NCBI RefSeq assembly: GCF_031127815.1
Contig: NZ_JARXHY010000013.1
Coordinates: 62,001-126,000, forward strand
From: Pelagicoccus sp. SDUM812003
GTDB taxonomy: Bacteria > Verrucomicrobiota > Verrucomicrobiia > Opitutales > Opitutaceae
Direction of reading: 5' to 3'
DNA length: 64,000 nt
The position numbers and the translations under genes were made by a program. The notes beneath the pieces were generated by a model, which was not told the DNA's origin, made no database searches, and was given only the letters and a program-made list of their open reading frames with translations. Numbering within the stretch: position 1 is the stretch's first letter; the number at the start of each line of letters is the position of its first letter. Shown here piece by piece: positions 44,263-52,726 of this stretch.

Positions 44263-44282
44263 GCAGTTGGTATACCAACTGC
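44263..44282. promoter_or_regulatory. 20-bp perfect palindrome, operator candidate
   Basis: GCAGTTGGTATACCAACTGC is a perfect inverted repeat located 37-56 bases before the TonB-receptor start. Its core TTGGTATACCAA resembles operators of GntR/FadR-family regulators such as UxuR. The central TATACC could also overlap a -10 box, so binding would block transcription. No GntR gene is in this window. Confidence 0.55.
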
Positions 44283-44370
44283 CCATTCCTCACCCCAGTT
44301 GAATATTAGTCGAAGGGCGGGTTAGGAAATTGAATGAAATTACAAGGAGCGGTTTCATTTGTTTATAATT

Positions 44371-46620
44371 CTACCATTTTCGGCCGATATCGACCCGGCA
44401 TTGCCAGGAATCGATAGTCGTTTTTCCCATTCGATTTAGACGTCCGATGGATTCGTCGAGGGGAGCGTTGCCGATATTCAGGAAATCGAAGCGAGCCACC
44501 CAACTTTGATCGATTTTATACACGATTCGGGCGTTGGTGGTTAACCTTTGATCAAGGTATTCGAAGGTGCTCAAACTTGGTCCGAACTGATCGAGGGCCT
44601 GGTCGGTGTAGTCCATTTGCAGCAGCCAGTACAGTCGACCTATGGTTTGCTCGATGGATAGGCGCGATTTGTTTCGCGCGACCATGGGAAGAGGCGTTTC
44701 CGAAAAGGCGACGTTGTCGGTGTCGGCGGTGGATTCCTTGTATTGGTGAAGCACGCGCGCTGTGATGCCCTTGCCTTTCAGTATCGATGGTTCGAATACG
44801 CGAGAGAGCGAGAAATCGATGCCGTGGATGCGAGCGGAGGAGCCGTTGAATTTAGATCGAAATTTGAATCCCTCGTAGGTCCCGTCGACAATGGTCTCTT
44901 CGGTGGAGTAGATGAAGTCTTGAATATCTACCGATGAGATGCCGAGTGTGAGCGATGAGTCGTCGCCGAGCTGCTTAGCCCAAGAGAGCGTCGCCGTATC
45001 CAGCAAAGTAGGACGTAGGTTCGGGTTGCCCGATCTGACGACTTCGCTGCTGCGGGCGATGATCTGGTAGGGGATCAGGTCGTAATAGTCGGGACGAGCG
45101 ATGGTGGTTTGCCAACTGAACTGAAACAAAGAGCTTTCGGATTTCCGATAAGCGATCGAAAGAGTCGGGAAGCCGTTTTGATAGGTTTGCGATCCGTATT
45201 CAGGCGACACTTCTATCGAGTCGTCTACGTTTGCGATCACCTCGTACCCAAAGGTCTCGATTTTGGTGTCCTCGTAGCGCGCTCCGGTCGAAAGGCTCCA
45301 CTCTCCGAACTCGAATAGCGCGTTTAGGTAGCCGCCCAAAACGCGCTCGTAGGAATCGTAGTTTTGCGAAAGCGAATCCTGTTCTGAGGAACTTGCGTTG
45401 TAGAGGTATCCGTCGAGGTGAGTCTCGAAGTGCTCGAGGACCGGGCGTTCTGCGGGGAAATAGCCCAGAGTGTAGTCGCCCTCTAGAAAGTCGCCGACAG
45501 GCTGGTCGTTGAGCGTCGTTTCCATTCCGTAAACGCCTTCGTAGCCGTCGTAGTTTCGGCGGAGTTCGAAGTTGTCTCTATTCTTCTCTCGATAGAGGGC
45601 TCCGGTGGAGATCTTGTAGTTGAAGTTTGGAGTCGTACCCGTGATGTCCGTGTCGAAGTAGACGATGTCATCGCTGTCGTGGGTGGTTTTGTCTTCGAAG
45701 CGGATTTCAAGAAATTCGAAAGTGGAAAGATTCTCCTGAACCAGAGGCTCGACCGCTACAGGGCGGGTAGGGTCGCTCAAGTCCAAGGTGAGCTGATCGC
45801 GAATGCCGTCCTCGAATTGAACGGTGTAGGTACCAGGTCTGAGACGTTTCCAGGAACGGGTCACGGCTCCCGCCCGAAACTGAGTGTTTTCTAGGGCGAG
45901 CTCAGCGCCCACGCCATAGACGTTTTCGGTCCGTTGATCCGGGCTTCTGCGCAGGCTGTTTCGCTTGCGGTTCTTCTGAAATGTTACGAGCGAGTCGTCG
46001 CTACTCGTGTCTCCGCTGGTCTTGTACTCAAGACGAAGGCGCTCGTCCATGTCGTCGATCACGCTATGGCTGCCCACTGCGTAGACGCGCGTCTTTCCAA
46101 AAGTCGCTTGTCCGAACAGGCGAGCGTGTTTCGATTCCGTTTCCAGGGTGCGTACGTCGAAGCGAGCTGTATTGGGCAGGGTGAGGCCCACCGAACTGTC
46201 CGGTTCCTCATCCCAAAGATACTGCAGCGAGTCGAAGCGGCGGTCGAAGCGATTCGTACCGATGTCGATGGAGATGCCGTACCTGCCGTTTTCGTCGAAG
46301 GGGTGCTCGTACCGAGCTCGAGCGCCGTATCCAAAATTCTCAGTCATGGCGTTGTAGCGGGAGAGCAGGTTGATAGAGCCGGATGGCGACGACGAAATCG
46401 AAGTGGCCCAGAGGTAGCCGAACTGGGAGACGCCTTCCGCATCGCCGTTGGAGGTGAGTCCATCGAAGCTGGAGAAACCGGAGGTTTCGGAAGAAACTGG
46501 GTTCTTTTTCTGCAAGATTCGGCTCCGGTCTCGTAGGGACTCGGCCCCCTCTATCGCTTGGCCCATGGAAAGCTGCCCTGAAAGCGTGAATACGCAGGCT
46601 AGCGAGAGGAAGGCTTTCAT
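44371..46620 (-). CDS. TonB-dependent-receptor-type beta-barrel lacking a recognisable plug domain
   Basis: The 749-residue protein has a Sec signal (1-20) and then only about 75 residues before GSINLLSRYNAM, the piece that normally follows the plug (GSVNI-type). The barrel is clear: alternating aromatic strands, the receptor motif ARPDYYDLIPYQIIA followed by SGNPNLRPTLLDTATLSWAK, and a C-terminal strand ending in Trp (VDIGRKW). I see no TonB box or RGP plug signature. It could be a passive or partner barrel, or its plug may have been lost. It starts 127 bases behind the TPR gene and ends 144 bases before the full receptor. Confidence 0.82.
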   Translation of the reverse strand: MKAFLSLACVFTLSGQLSMGQAIEGAESLRDRSRILQKKNPVSSETSGFSSFDGLTSNGDAEGVSQFGYLWATSISSSPSGSINLLSRYNAMTENFGYGARARYEHPFDENGRYGISIDIGTNRFDRRFDSLQYLWDEEPDSSVGLTLPNTARFDVRTLETESKHARLFGQATFGKTRVYAVGSHSVIDDMDERLRLEYKTSGDTSSDDSLVTFQKNRKRNSLRRSPDQRTENVYGVGAELALENTQFRAGAVTRSWKRLRPGTYTVQFEDGIRDQLTLDLSDPTRPVAVEPLVQENLSTFEFLEIRFEDKTTHDSDDIVYFDTDITGTTPNFNYKISTGALYREKNRDNFELRRNYDGYEGVYGMETTLNDQPVGDFLEGDYTLGYFPAERPVLEHFETHLDGYLYNASSSEQDSLSQNYDSYERVLGGYLNALFEFGEWSLSTGARYEDTKIETFGYEVIANVDDSIEVSPEYGSQTYQNGFPTLSIAYRKSESSLFQFSWQTTIARPDYYDLIPYQIIARSSEVVRSGNPNLRPTLLDTATLSWAKQLGDDSSLTLGISSVDIQDFIYSTEETIVDGTYEGFKFRSKFNGSSARIHGIDFSLSRVFEPSILKGKGITARVLHQYKESTADTDNVAFSETPLPMVARNKSRLSIEQTIGRLYWLLQMDYTDQALDQFGPSLSTFEYLDQRLTTNARIVYKIDQSWVARFDFLNIGNAPLDESIGRLNRMGKTTIDSWQCRVDIGRKW

Positions 46621-46747
46621 TGTAGTGGTATAGCAACGCTGCCCAAACGGTCGTCGCGCGGGCGCTACGACTCGGTTTGAAGAATGAGGAAACTGACCGG
46701 TTCAGGTTGAGCTTTTAGAGGAGGGCGGGGATGGGGATTTGTATCCG

Positions 46748-48109
46748 CTATCTCATACTACGCGCGGCGGATTCGACCTTTACGAGAAACGCTTCCACGT
46801 TGTTCTGAGGCTGGATCGACTGGGCGCGTCCTAGGAGTCGCGCTGCCTCGGCGAAGTCTCGTTCGCGCACCAGCATGCGAGCGTGCTGTATCAAGGCCTC
46901 CACTTCAGTCTCTTCCACGTCTTGAGCGCGTTCGTAGTAGAGGACCGCCTTTTCGCGCTCGTTTTGCTTGCTGTAGTAGTCGGCCAGAAGGAGCAGAGCC
47001 TGTCCGTTCAAGGGATCGGACTTCACGACTTCGGTCAGAATCGATGCGGCTCGATCGTCGTCGTTCGTGCCCATGGCGACTTGAGCTTCGTAGTTGAGCA
47101 GGGTGGTTTCCTCCTCGGGGCTGAGTCGCTCACCGATAGCGGACCGGGTCGCGGCGATCAGCTGATCAAGCTCGCTCCAGGCTTGTCGGATTGCCAAGGC
47201 GCGGATCGTGCGCATGAGGCGGTCCTTGCTCAGGTCGTCCAGGCTCAGGGAGGCGATGTAGTAGTCGACCGCGAGGTCGGGGGCGTCCCGATTGATGAAG
47301 ATGTCTCCCAGCAGCGTGAGGCTGGTGCCGGTGGATTTGCCGAGCTCGTTCACGATCTGGAGGTTCGCGGCGGCTTTCATTTCCTCGCCTTCGCCTATGA
47401 AGGCGTTAGCTTGAAGCATGAGAAGGCTGGTGTCGTTCGGGTTGGCCGAGATGAGTTCGTCCAGCAGGCTGATCGCTTCCTTGTTCTCGCCAATGTTGAT
47501 CAGACATTGCGCTTTTCCGAGTTTCCAGTCGCGACTGTCAGGCTCGAAAATGAGGGCGAGTCGGTAGGCGTCCAAGGCGCTGGCCGTTTCGCCCGTGTTC
47601 AGATAAACGAAACCGATCAACCCCAGCAGGGAACCATCCATGGTGCCGAGCGAGGCCGTTTTGAGCAGGGCCGAGAGGGCGTTTTCGAAGTCTCCCGATT
47701 GCACGTAGAGAATGCCGAGGTTCTTGTAGGCCCGAGCGAATCCGGGAAACTTGTCGAGCGCCGCCTTGTAGGCGCTGATCGCTTCCGCGGTGTTGCCGGC
47801 CTGGAAGTGCAGGTTCGCCAAGGTGTAGTCGAGCGCTCCGCTGGATTCTGGAGTGATGGCGGTTGTGAGGGTGGCGATGGCCTCCTGCGGGTTGTTCGCG
47901 ATCAAGGGAGTGAGCGTTTCGAACAGGGCTTTCTCCTCGCTGTTGATGCTCGGGGTCTTCTCGGTGTCGAAGGCGTATGAACCGGTGAAGGCTTTGACGA
48001 AGCTGGGATTGTCCCAGCTGATTTCTTCCAGCTCGTAGACGGCTGATTGGGCGTTGAGAGCGAAGGAAAACAGGCCGGCGGCCACTAGTTTGGAAAGAAG
48101 TTTGTTCAT
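46748..48109 (-). CDS. exported tetratricopeptide-repeat protein of the TonB cluster
   Basis: ATG 48107-48109 gives a Sec signal (MNKLLSKLVAAGLFSFALNA) and 453 residues; a longer frame from 48328 inside tonB is rejected. After a short N-terminal part, helical TPR units run through the protein, for example SGALDYTLANLHFQAGNTAE, FPGFARAYKNLGILYVQSGD and TGETASALDAYRLALIFEPD. TPR proteins of this kind close TonB2-type clusters (DUF3450, ExbB-like, ExbB, ExbD, TonB, TPR), where they act in the periplasm, probably supporting TonB-receptor contact. It lies 22 bases behind tonB. Confidence 0.88.
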   Translation of the reverse strand: MNKLLSKLVAAGLFSFALNAQSAVYELEEISWDNPSFVKAFTGSYAFDTEKTPSINSEEKALFETLTPLIANNPQEAIATLTTAITPESSGALDYTLANLHFQAGNTAEAISAYKAALDKFPGFARAYKNLGILYVQSGDFENALSALLKTASLGTMDGSLLGLIGFVYLNTGETASALDAYRLALIFEPDSRDWKLGKAQCLINIGENKEAISLLDELISANPNDTSLLMLQANAFIGEGEEMKAAANLQIVNELGKSTGTSLTLLGDIFINRDAPDLAVDYYIASLSLDDLSKDRLMRTIRALAIRQAWSELDQLIAATRSAIGERLSPEEETTLLNYEAQVAMGTNDDDRAASILTEVVKSDPLNGQALLLLADYYSKQNEREKAVLYYERAQDVEETEVEALIQHARMLVRERDFAEAARLLGRAQSIQPQNNVEAFLVKVESAARSMR

Positions 48110-48131
48110 GGTGATTCGGACTTTGATCAGC

Positions 48132-48809
48132 TTATTGGATACGGAAGGGAACATCGATTTTGTAACGGGCACGCACGGGCTCACCGTTTTTGGTTGGCGT
48201 TTCGAAAAGGCATTGTTCGATGGCGTCGATGGCGGGCTGGGTGAATTCGCGAGCAGTCGAGCTGACGACCTTTTCCACTGTAGCGGTACCGTTGGTGTCG
48301 ATGATGAGGATGAGAGAGACCATGCCATTGATTCGCATGCGGCGCAGCTCGGCCGGATACACGGGCAGAACCGTCTTCACGCGTCTGGGCGGCTGGTCCA
48401 GGTCGGACACGTCGAAGATTTGCAGATCGCCCACTGTGTCCGGTTCGACCCCGAAGCCCTCGAAGGCGAAGGCGCCTGCCATGGCATCGCCGAATCCGGG
48501 GTTGAGCGCGAGGTCCATCTGGCTGAGCGACAGTTGCTGGACATTGCGCTGCATTTCCGGCGGAGGCTCTTCGACCTTTTCGTTTTCGGGCGGCGGCGGT
48601 TCCGGCGGAGGCGGCGGAGGCGGCGGAAGCGCCACGTCCACCGTGACCACATCGCTTTTGTCATCTCCGCCCCCGCTGATGTACTGGGTGAATGGGAGGA
48701 TCAGGAAGACCCCCGCGGCGCAGATGACCATCGCGATAACAGTCTTGGGTCCACCCGACGACTCCTCCTCCTCGAAGCGTGGAGTTTCGTAGTCAGCTTG
48801 TTCGATCAT
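48132..48809 (-). CDS. tonB: energy transducer TonB
   Basis: The 225-residue protein has the TonB layout: a cytoplasmic start, one membrane helix (TVIAMVICAAGVFLILPF, about residues 23-40), a Pro-rich spacer with PPPPPPPPEPPPPENEKVEE and a C-terminal domain (about 135-225) with VLPVYPAELRRMRINGMVSL. It transmits proton-motive force from ExbB/ExbD to outer-membrane receptors. The protein is short with a short Pro-rich spacer, like TonB2-type proteins. It starts 6 bases behind exbD. Its closeness to the two receptor-type barrels suggests a dedicated system. Confidence 0.93.
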   Translation of the reverse strand: MIEQADYETPRFEEEESSGGPKTVIAMVICAAGVFLILPFTQYISGGGDDKSDVVTVDVALPPPPPPPPEPPPPENEKVEEPPPEMQRNVQQLSLSQMDLALNPGFGDAMAGAFAFEGFGVEPDTVGDLQIFDVSDLDQPPRRVKTVLPVYPAELRRMRINGMVSLILIIDTNGTATVEKVVSSTAREFTQPAIDAIEQCLFETPTKNGEPVRARYKIDVPFRIQ

Positions 48810-48815
48810 CGGTCT

Positions 48816-49226
48816 TTATTTGATGTCGTCGGTGGAGATGCTCACGGAGTTCGCTCCGCCCAGTTTGGCTTCGTCGATCACGCGAACCAGCAGATCGGTG
48901 GGCACGGTGCGGTCCGCTTGGATGATGACCGGCATGTCTTCCTCGGCGGTCAGTCGCTGCACCGTGGAGCGAATGCCGCCGACGCCGACGTCGCGGCCTC
49001 CATAGACGACCTGTCCATTTGAAGTGATGGCGACGAGGATGCTGTTTTTTTCCAGGTCGACCGCGGAGGACGCCTGCGGTTTGCTGACTTCCACACCGGT
49101 CTCTTCCACGAAAACCGTGGTGACGATGAAGAATATCAACAAAATGAATACCATGTCGATGAGCGGCGAGATGTTTATTTCGTCGCTGCCGGAGGATGAT
49201 TGGGAAAGTGTACGGGCTCTTGGCAT
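48816..49226 (-). CDS. exbD: ExbD-type biopolymer transport protein
   Basis: The 136-residue protein begins with a short cytoplasmic part followed by [20 protein letters not shown], the single ExbD membrane helix with its conserved Asp (about residue 24) used in proton movement. The periplasmic domain follows, with [18 protein letters not shown] and [24 protein letters not shown]. Length and motifs are standard. It lies 11 bases behind the second exbB and 6 bases before tonB, so the three are co-translated parts of one motor. Confidence 0.95.
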   Translation of the reverse strand: MPRARTLSQSSSGSDEINISPLIDMVFILLIFFIVTTVFVEETGVEVSKPQASSAVDLEKNSILVAITSNGQVVYGGRDVGVGGIRSTVQRLTAEEDMPVIIQADRTVPTDLLVRVIDEAKLGGANSVSISTDDIK

Positions 49227-49237
49227 GTTCGTTTCGT

Positions 49238-49849
49238 TTATGCGTGTCCGCGCTTTGGATCGAGTAGGCGTTGGAAGGTGGAGGTTTCCAGCTTGGTGAG
49301 AAAGAGCTCGAGAGCGTCGAGCTTTCGACGTATTGAAGAGATCATTACAAGGGCCGGGATGGCGAGCACGAGGCCTGTTTCGGTGGTGATCAGAGCCTCG
49401 GAGATGCCGCCAGCGATCAGCCCCACTGTGTTCGAGCCTTCGCTGGAGGAAAGCCCGCTAAAGGTAGTGAGCATGCCGCCTACCGTGCCGAGCAGGCCGG
49501 TGAGGGGAGCAGAGCTGACGATGATGGTGACGAACTTGATGCGGCGCTTGAGTCGTTCGATCAAGGTGTCGCGCACCTCTTGGAACCTAAGCCGTACCGC
49601 GCCGGGCGTCTTCTTGTCCGCCAGCACGAACTTGAGGATCTTTCCGATGTCGCCCCGCGCTTCCTGCGGCCGGTCGATCCAGTGCCGCCATTCGTTTTGA
49701 CCCACGCGGGTGTAGTCCTTCGACTGCAGTCGAAAGTAAATTTCGAATACGGAGTAGTAGATCAACATGCCCAGGATGAAGAGCGGACCCATGAGCCAGC
49801 CGCCTTCGATCCAGAGGCCGAGCGCATCTTCTTTGAAGAATTCGATCAT
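49238..49849 (-). CDS. exbB: ExbB/TolQ/MotA-type proton channel protein, short form
   Basis: The 203-residue protein has an N-terminal membrane helix ([20 protein letters not shown]) and two C-terminal helices in the MotA/TolQ/ExbB domain, with [20 protein letters not shown] and [20 protein letters not shown]. These Thr- and Gly-rich helices line the proton path around ExbD. Its ATG overlaps the stop of the longer ExbB-type gene by 4 bases (ATGA). In TonB2-type systems the short ExbB2 forms the motor and the long partner is TtpC-like. Confidence 0.94.
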   Translation of the reverse strand: MIEFFKEDALGLWIEGGWLMGPLFILGMLIYYSVFEIYFRLQSKDYTRVGQNEWRHWIDRPQEARGDIGKILKFVLADKKTPGAVRLRFQEVRDTLIERLKRRIKFVTIIVSSAPLTGLLGTVGGMLTTFSGLSSSEGSNTVGLIAGGISEALITTETGLVLAIPALVMISSIRRKLDALELFLTKLETSTFQRLLDPKRGHA

Positions 49850-51300
49850 GCCTTTGCTCCTCCCGCCATGCGTTTTTCGAACTCCACTACGTTAGGGGCG
49901 GCATGGGCGGCGATCCCGTTCACGAAGGTGATGGAGGTCTTCTCCATCTTTGCGATCATGGAGTTCGCCTTGCGGCTCAGGAAGGCGGAGAGAAGCAGGG
50001 AAGGGATGGCTACCACCAGTCCGAACTCGGTGGTGATGAGGGCCTCCGAGATTCCAGAGGAGAGCGACTTCGCATCGCCGGTGCCGAAGAGCGTGATCAG
50101 TTTGAAGGTGTTGATCATGCCGGTGACCGTGCCCAGCAGCCCTAGCAGGGGCGCCACCGCCGCGGTCACGCTGATGAAGGACAGCCCGCGCTCGAGCTTG
50201 GGTTTTTCCTCGAGGAGGTTTTCGAACATGATTTCGTCCAGCAGTTCCTTCGGCAGGTGGCTGTTCTTGATTCCGACGACCAGCATTTTGGATTCGGCGC
50301 CACCATTCTCCTTCGCTACCCGCTCGGCTCCTGCCTTGTCGCCCTTGTAGAGTTTCGAGAGCACTTCGAACACCACTTCCTTGGGAAGCAGCTTGTACTT
50401 GCTGAGCTCGAGGAACTTGAACGCTGCAATAGCGAGCGACAGAAATGCGAAACCAAGAATTGGATACATCCAAAGCCCGCCTTTTCCGATGTGCTCGATG
50501 AGCGATTCCTTGGTTGCGGAAATCGCCGTGGCTCGGCCGCCCGAGGTATCCAGAGGCACGCTCCCTTCGCCTTGTTTCACGAATTCCGCGATCGCCGGCG
50601 TCGCTTCGGGGTCGAAGACCAGAAGTCTCGGCTCCAAGGAGGAGCCACGCTCCGCCAGCCCAGCGGACTTGCCGTCGGAGGACGCGAAGAAGGCGATCGG
50701 GCCGAGGAAGGCGAACTGCCCGTCGACGAAGCTACCGTCCGCAAGGATCGCTTTCCCGCCAAAGGAATGGCCGGCGGCATTGTCTTTTACGCGTTCCAGT
50801 CCCATTCCGATGGCCGAAAGGCGCTTTTCTATCAGGTCGTCGCGACTGATTCCCGACTTTTCGCTAGCGTTCAGGATCTCGAGCAGATCGTCCCCGTAGA
50901 GCTGCACCTCGCTTGGATGAATCGAGGCGTTGAGCCGGTTGGAGTAGTCGAGCAGAAGGTTGGAAATGTAGGAAATCTCGTCCTCGCGAGCGCTGAGTTG
51001 GGTCTCCAGCGAACTCAATTCCAAACCGGAGTTGTCGCGTTGCCGCTGAAGGGACCGTTGTTCGGAGCGCTTTTCCTCGACGATCTGCTCGATCTCTCTC
51101 AGCTCGGTCGCTAGAGGGATCTTCTTTTCGGCGATGGATTCCCGGAGTTCGGCGAGCTCCTGGATAGCGGTTTCCAGTCGTTTTTCAGCTTTCCCGGATA
51201 TGGCGCCGAGATCGGACTGGCCAAACGAGAAAGCGGGGAGCGAGGCAGCAAGCGTCGCCGCGAGGACGCGCCTTAGACCAATGGTGGTGAAGGTGATCAT
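49846..51300 (-). CDS. TtpC-like long ExbB/MotA-type protein
   Basis: The 484-residue protein has a signal-like start (LAATLAASLPAFSFG), then a coiled-coil region (about residues 30-110: RLETAIQELAELRESIAEKK and the following helix), a periplasmic part, and a C-terminal ExbB domain with LWMYPILGFAFLSLAIAAFK, APLLGLLGTVTGMINTFKLI and [20 protein letters not shown]. This matches TtpC of Vibrio TonB2 systems, needed for certain receptors. It follows the DUF3450 gene by 15 bases and overlaps the short exbB by 4 bases. Confidence 0.9.
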   Translation of the reverse strand: MITFTTIGLRRVLAATLAASLPAFSFGQSDLGAISGKAEKRLETAIQELAELRESIAEKKIPLATELREIEQIVEEKRSEQRSLQRQRDNSGLELSSLETQLSAREDEISYISNLLLDYSNRLNASIHPSEVQLYGDDLLEILNASEKSGISRDDLIEKRLSAIGMGLERVKDNAAGHSFGGKAILADGSFVDGQFAFLGPIAFFASSDGKSAGLAERGSSLEPRLLVFDPEATPAIAEFVKQGEGSVPLDTSGGRATAISATKESLIEHIGKGGLWMYPILGFAFLSLAIAAFKFLELSKYKLLPKEVVFEVLSKLYKGDKAGAERVAKENGGAESKMLVVGIKNSHLPKELLDEIMFENLLEEKPKLERGLSFISVTAAVAPLLGLLGTVTGMINTFKLITLFGTGDAKSLSSGISEALITTEFGLVVAIPSLLLSAFLSRKANSMIAKMEKTSITFVNGIAAHAAPNVVEFEKRMAGGAKA

Positions 51301-51315
51301 AAATAGGGAAGGGAG

Positions 51316-52089
51316 CTAAAGGATTTCGATTGGGAGAGTGACAAACGCTGGCGGCGCGTCGTTGGAGTGGATGGCGATGGCGTCGGCGATACTCATGGCC
51401 TCATCGCCCGCGACGGTGGTCCAGGTCCACCCCTCTGGAGTGGGATGTCCATATCCAGCGTTCTCCGCGTTGGCGTCGGCGTAGTAGGCGACCGATAGAC
51501 CGAAATAGATCGTCTTCACCTCCTTCGATACTCCCGGCTCGACTTCCTTGATTTCCGATACCATGGAGATCTGCGAATGGAATTTTTCAACTTGTGTCAG
51601 AATTCCAACTACAGTTTGAATCCGTTGGGAAAGGGGCGCTTTCTTAGCGGCTTCTGCATCCTTGGGAAGACGCTGGATGAGGGGCTGGATGTCCATCTTG
51701 AGCGGCTCCGGAAGCAAGGGAACCACACTGCGAGCAACCCCTTCATAGCTCGTTGCAGCCTCCTCTAGTAGAGCAGCGGTCGCTTTCGCCTCTTCGATCT
51801 TCTCGGAAAGCTCCGCCCGTTTTTCATCCGCTTCTGTTGACGAGTTTTCGAGTTCCTCTATTCGCTTGCTGATGGACTCAAGCTCCGCTTTCGAAGCGTC
51901 GATCATGTCGTTTAGAAGAGCTTCTTCGTTTTTCCAATCCGTTGATTCCTTGGATATCTGCGACTGTACTTTTGACCACTCGATAAAAGTGGAGCGAGTG
52001 TCATCGAGTTCAGCGGCTGTCGCGTTAAGCCCGATTAAGGCACAGAGGGTTGCAGTCCCTCCGATGAGGGTCCTTAGGTGGTTGTTCAT
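51316..52089 (-). CDS. DUF3450 family periplasmic protein, first gene of the TonB cluster
   Basis: The 257-residue protein has a Sec signal (to about residue 27, IGLNATAA), a long coiled coil (about 35-115, with NDMIDASKAELESISKRIEE and AELSEKIEEAKATAALLEEA) and a C-terminal beta-rich part with KTIYFGLSVAYYADANAENA and GWTWTTV. This is the standard DUF3450 pattern. Such genes regularly precede ttpC-exbB-exbD-tonB, and the product is thought to assist the energising complex in the periplasm. It lies at the head of the operon, 57 bases from a copy of the AACCACACGAAC leader motif. Confidence 0.9.
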   Translation of the reverse strand: MNNHLRTLIGGTATLCALIGLNATAAELDDTRSTFIEWSKVQSQISKESTDWKNEEALLNDMIDASKAELESISKRIEELENSSTEADEKRAELSEKIEEAKATAALLEEAATSYEGVARSVVPLLPEPLKMDIQPLIQRLPKDAEAAKKAPLSQRIQTVVGILTQVEKFHSQISMVSEIKEVEPGVSKEVKTIYFGLSVAYYADANAENAGYGHPTPEGWTWTTVAGDEAMSIADAIAIHSNDAPPAFVTLPIEIL

Positions 52090-52134
52090 AGCTAAGTATT
52101 CGAGATCTCAATACCGAAGAGATCTCTGGGTTAG

Positions 52135-52146
52135 GTTCGTGTGGTT
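52135..52146 (-). promoter_or_regulatory. leader motif AACCACACGAAC, copy 4
   Basis: On the minus strand AACCACACGAAC lies 46-57 bases before the DUF3450 start. It is identical over 12 bases to the copy before the TonB receptor. Confidence 0.6.
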
Positions 52147-52302
52147 AGATGCTTGTTCAGCAACTGCGGTGCCAACCCCCGTCGGGATTCTTGCTTTAGC
52201 CTCGACTTGATTCCTTTTCAAGGAAGGGCATATGGACTTGAGCGTTCCTCCGGGCAAACGCCCTATGCTATGAATGTCATTGTAGATTCCCAGTAGCGAG
52301 AG

Positions 52303-52357
52303 CGCTCAAAATCATTCAAGTTGAGCGTAACTACAGTGATGGGCGAAGTCACTGTAG
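52303..52357. other. two tandem inverted repeats, possible structured RNA or regulator sites
   Basis: CGCTCAA (52303-52309) pairs with TTGAGCG (52321-52327), and CTACAGTGA (52331-52339) pairs with TCACTGTAG (52349-52357). Both are perfect and lie only 3 bases apart. Neither is followed by a T run on either strand. Confidence 0.4.
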
Positions 52358-52726
52358 CCGCCTTCAAGTTTCGCTAAGCGCATGAGGACGAACAAAAGTG
52401 GGGCGGCTTGTTGTGAGAGTATAAAGAAAAAGAATACAAAAGTGTGTGGTTGATCTTGTGAGACGAAGAGTTGTCGTGCATGCGCACAGGGCTGAGTCCA
52501 ACGCGGGACGGACGCGCGGATGCCGATCGTTTTCGGAAAGCAGGAGCCGCTAATAGTGATCGTGACGCATGCCGGTCAATGGAGCGTAGACGCTATTGAG
52601 CCTATCGTGTGGAAGCGTATCCAAGATTGGATAACAAAGAGAGCTCTACTTCGATGCTGCTTGCTTGGTACGCTCTCCATCGGCCCGCCGGTACAAGCGA
52701 GCGGCAGCGATGGGTATCGGTTTTTG

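Larger units (their letters stand above)
52090..52726. other. intergenic region upstream of the TonB cluster
   Basis: These 637 bases separate the TonB cluster from the gene ending at 52727. They hold a leader-motif copy (52135-52146) and two perfect inverted repeats in a row (52303-52357). No convincing protein gene is present; the 103-codon plus frame from 52520 is mostly antisense to the next gene. A promoter for the cluster must lie here. Confidence 0.6.
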
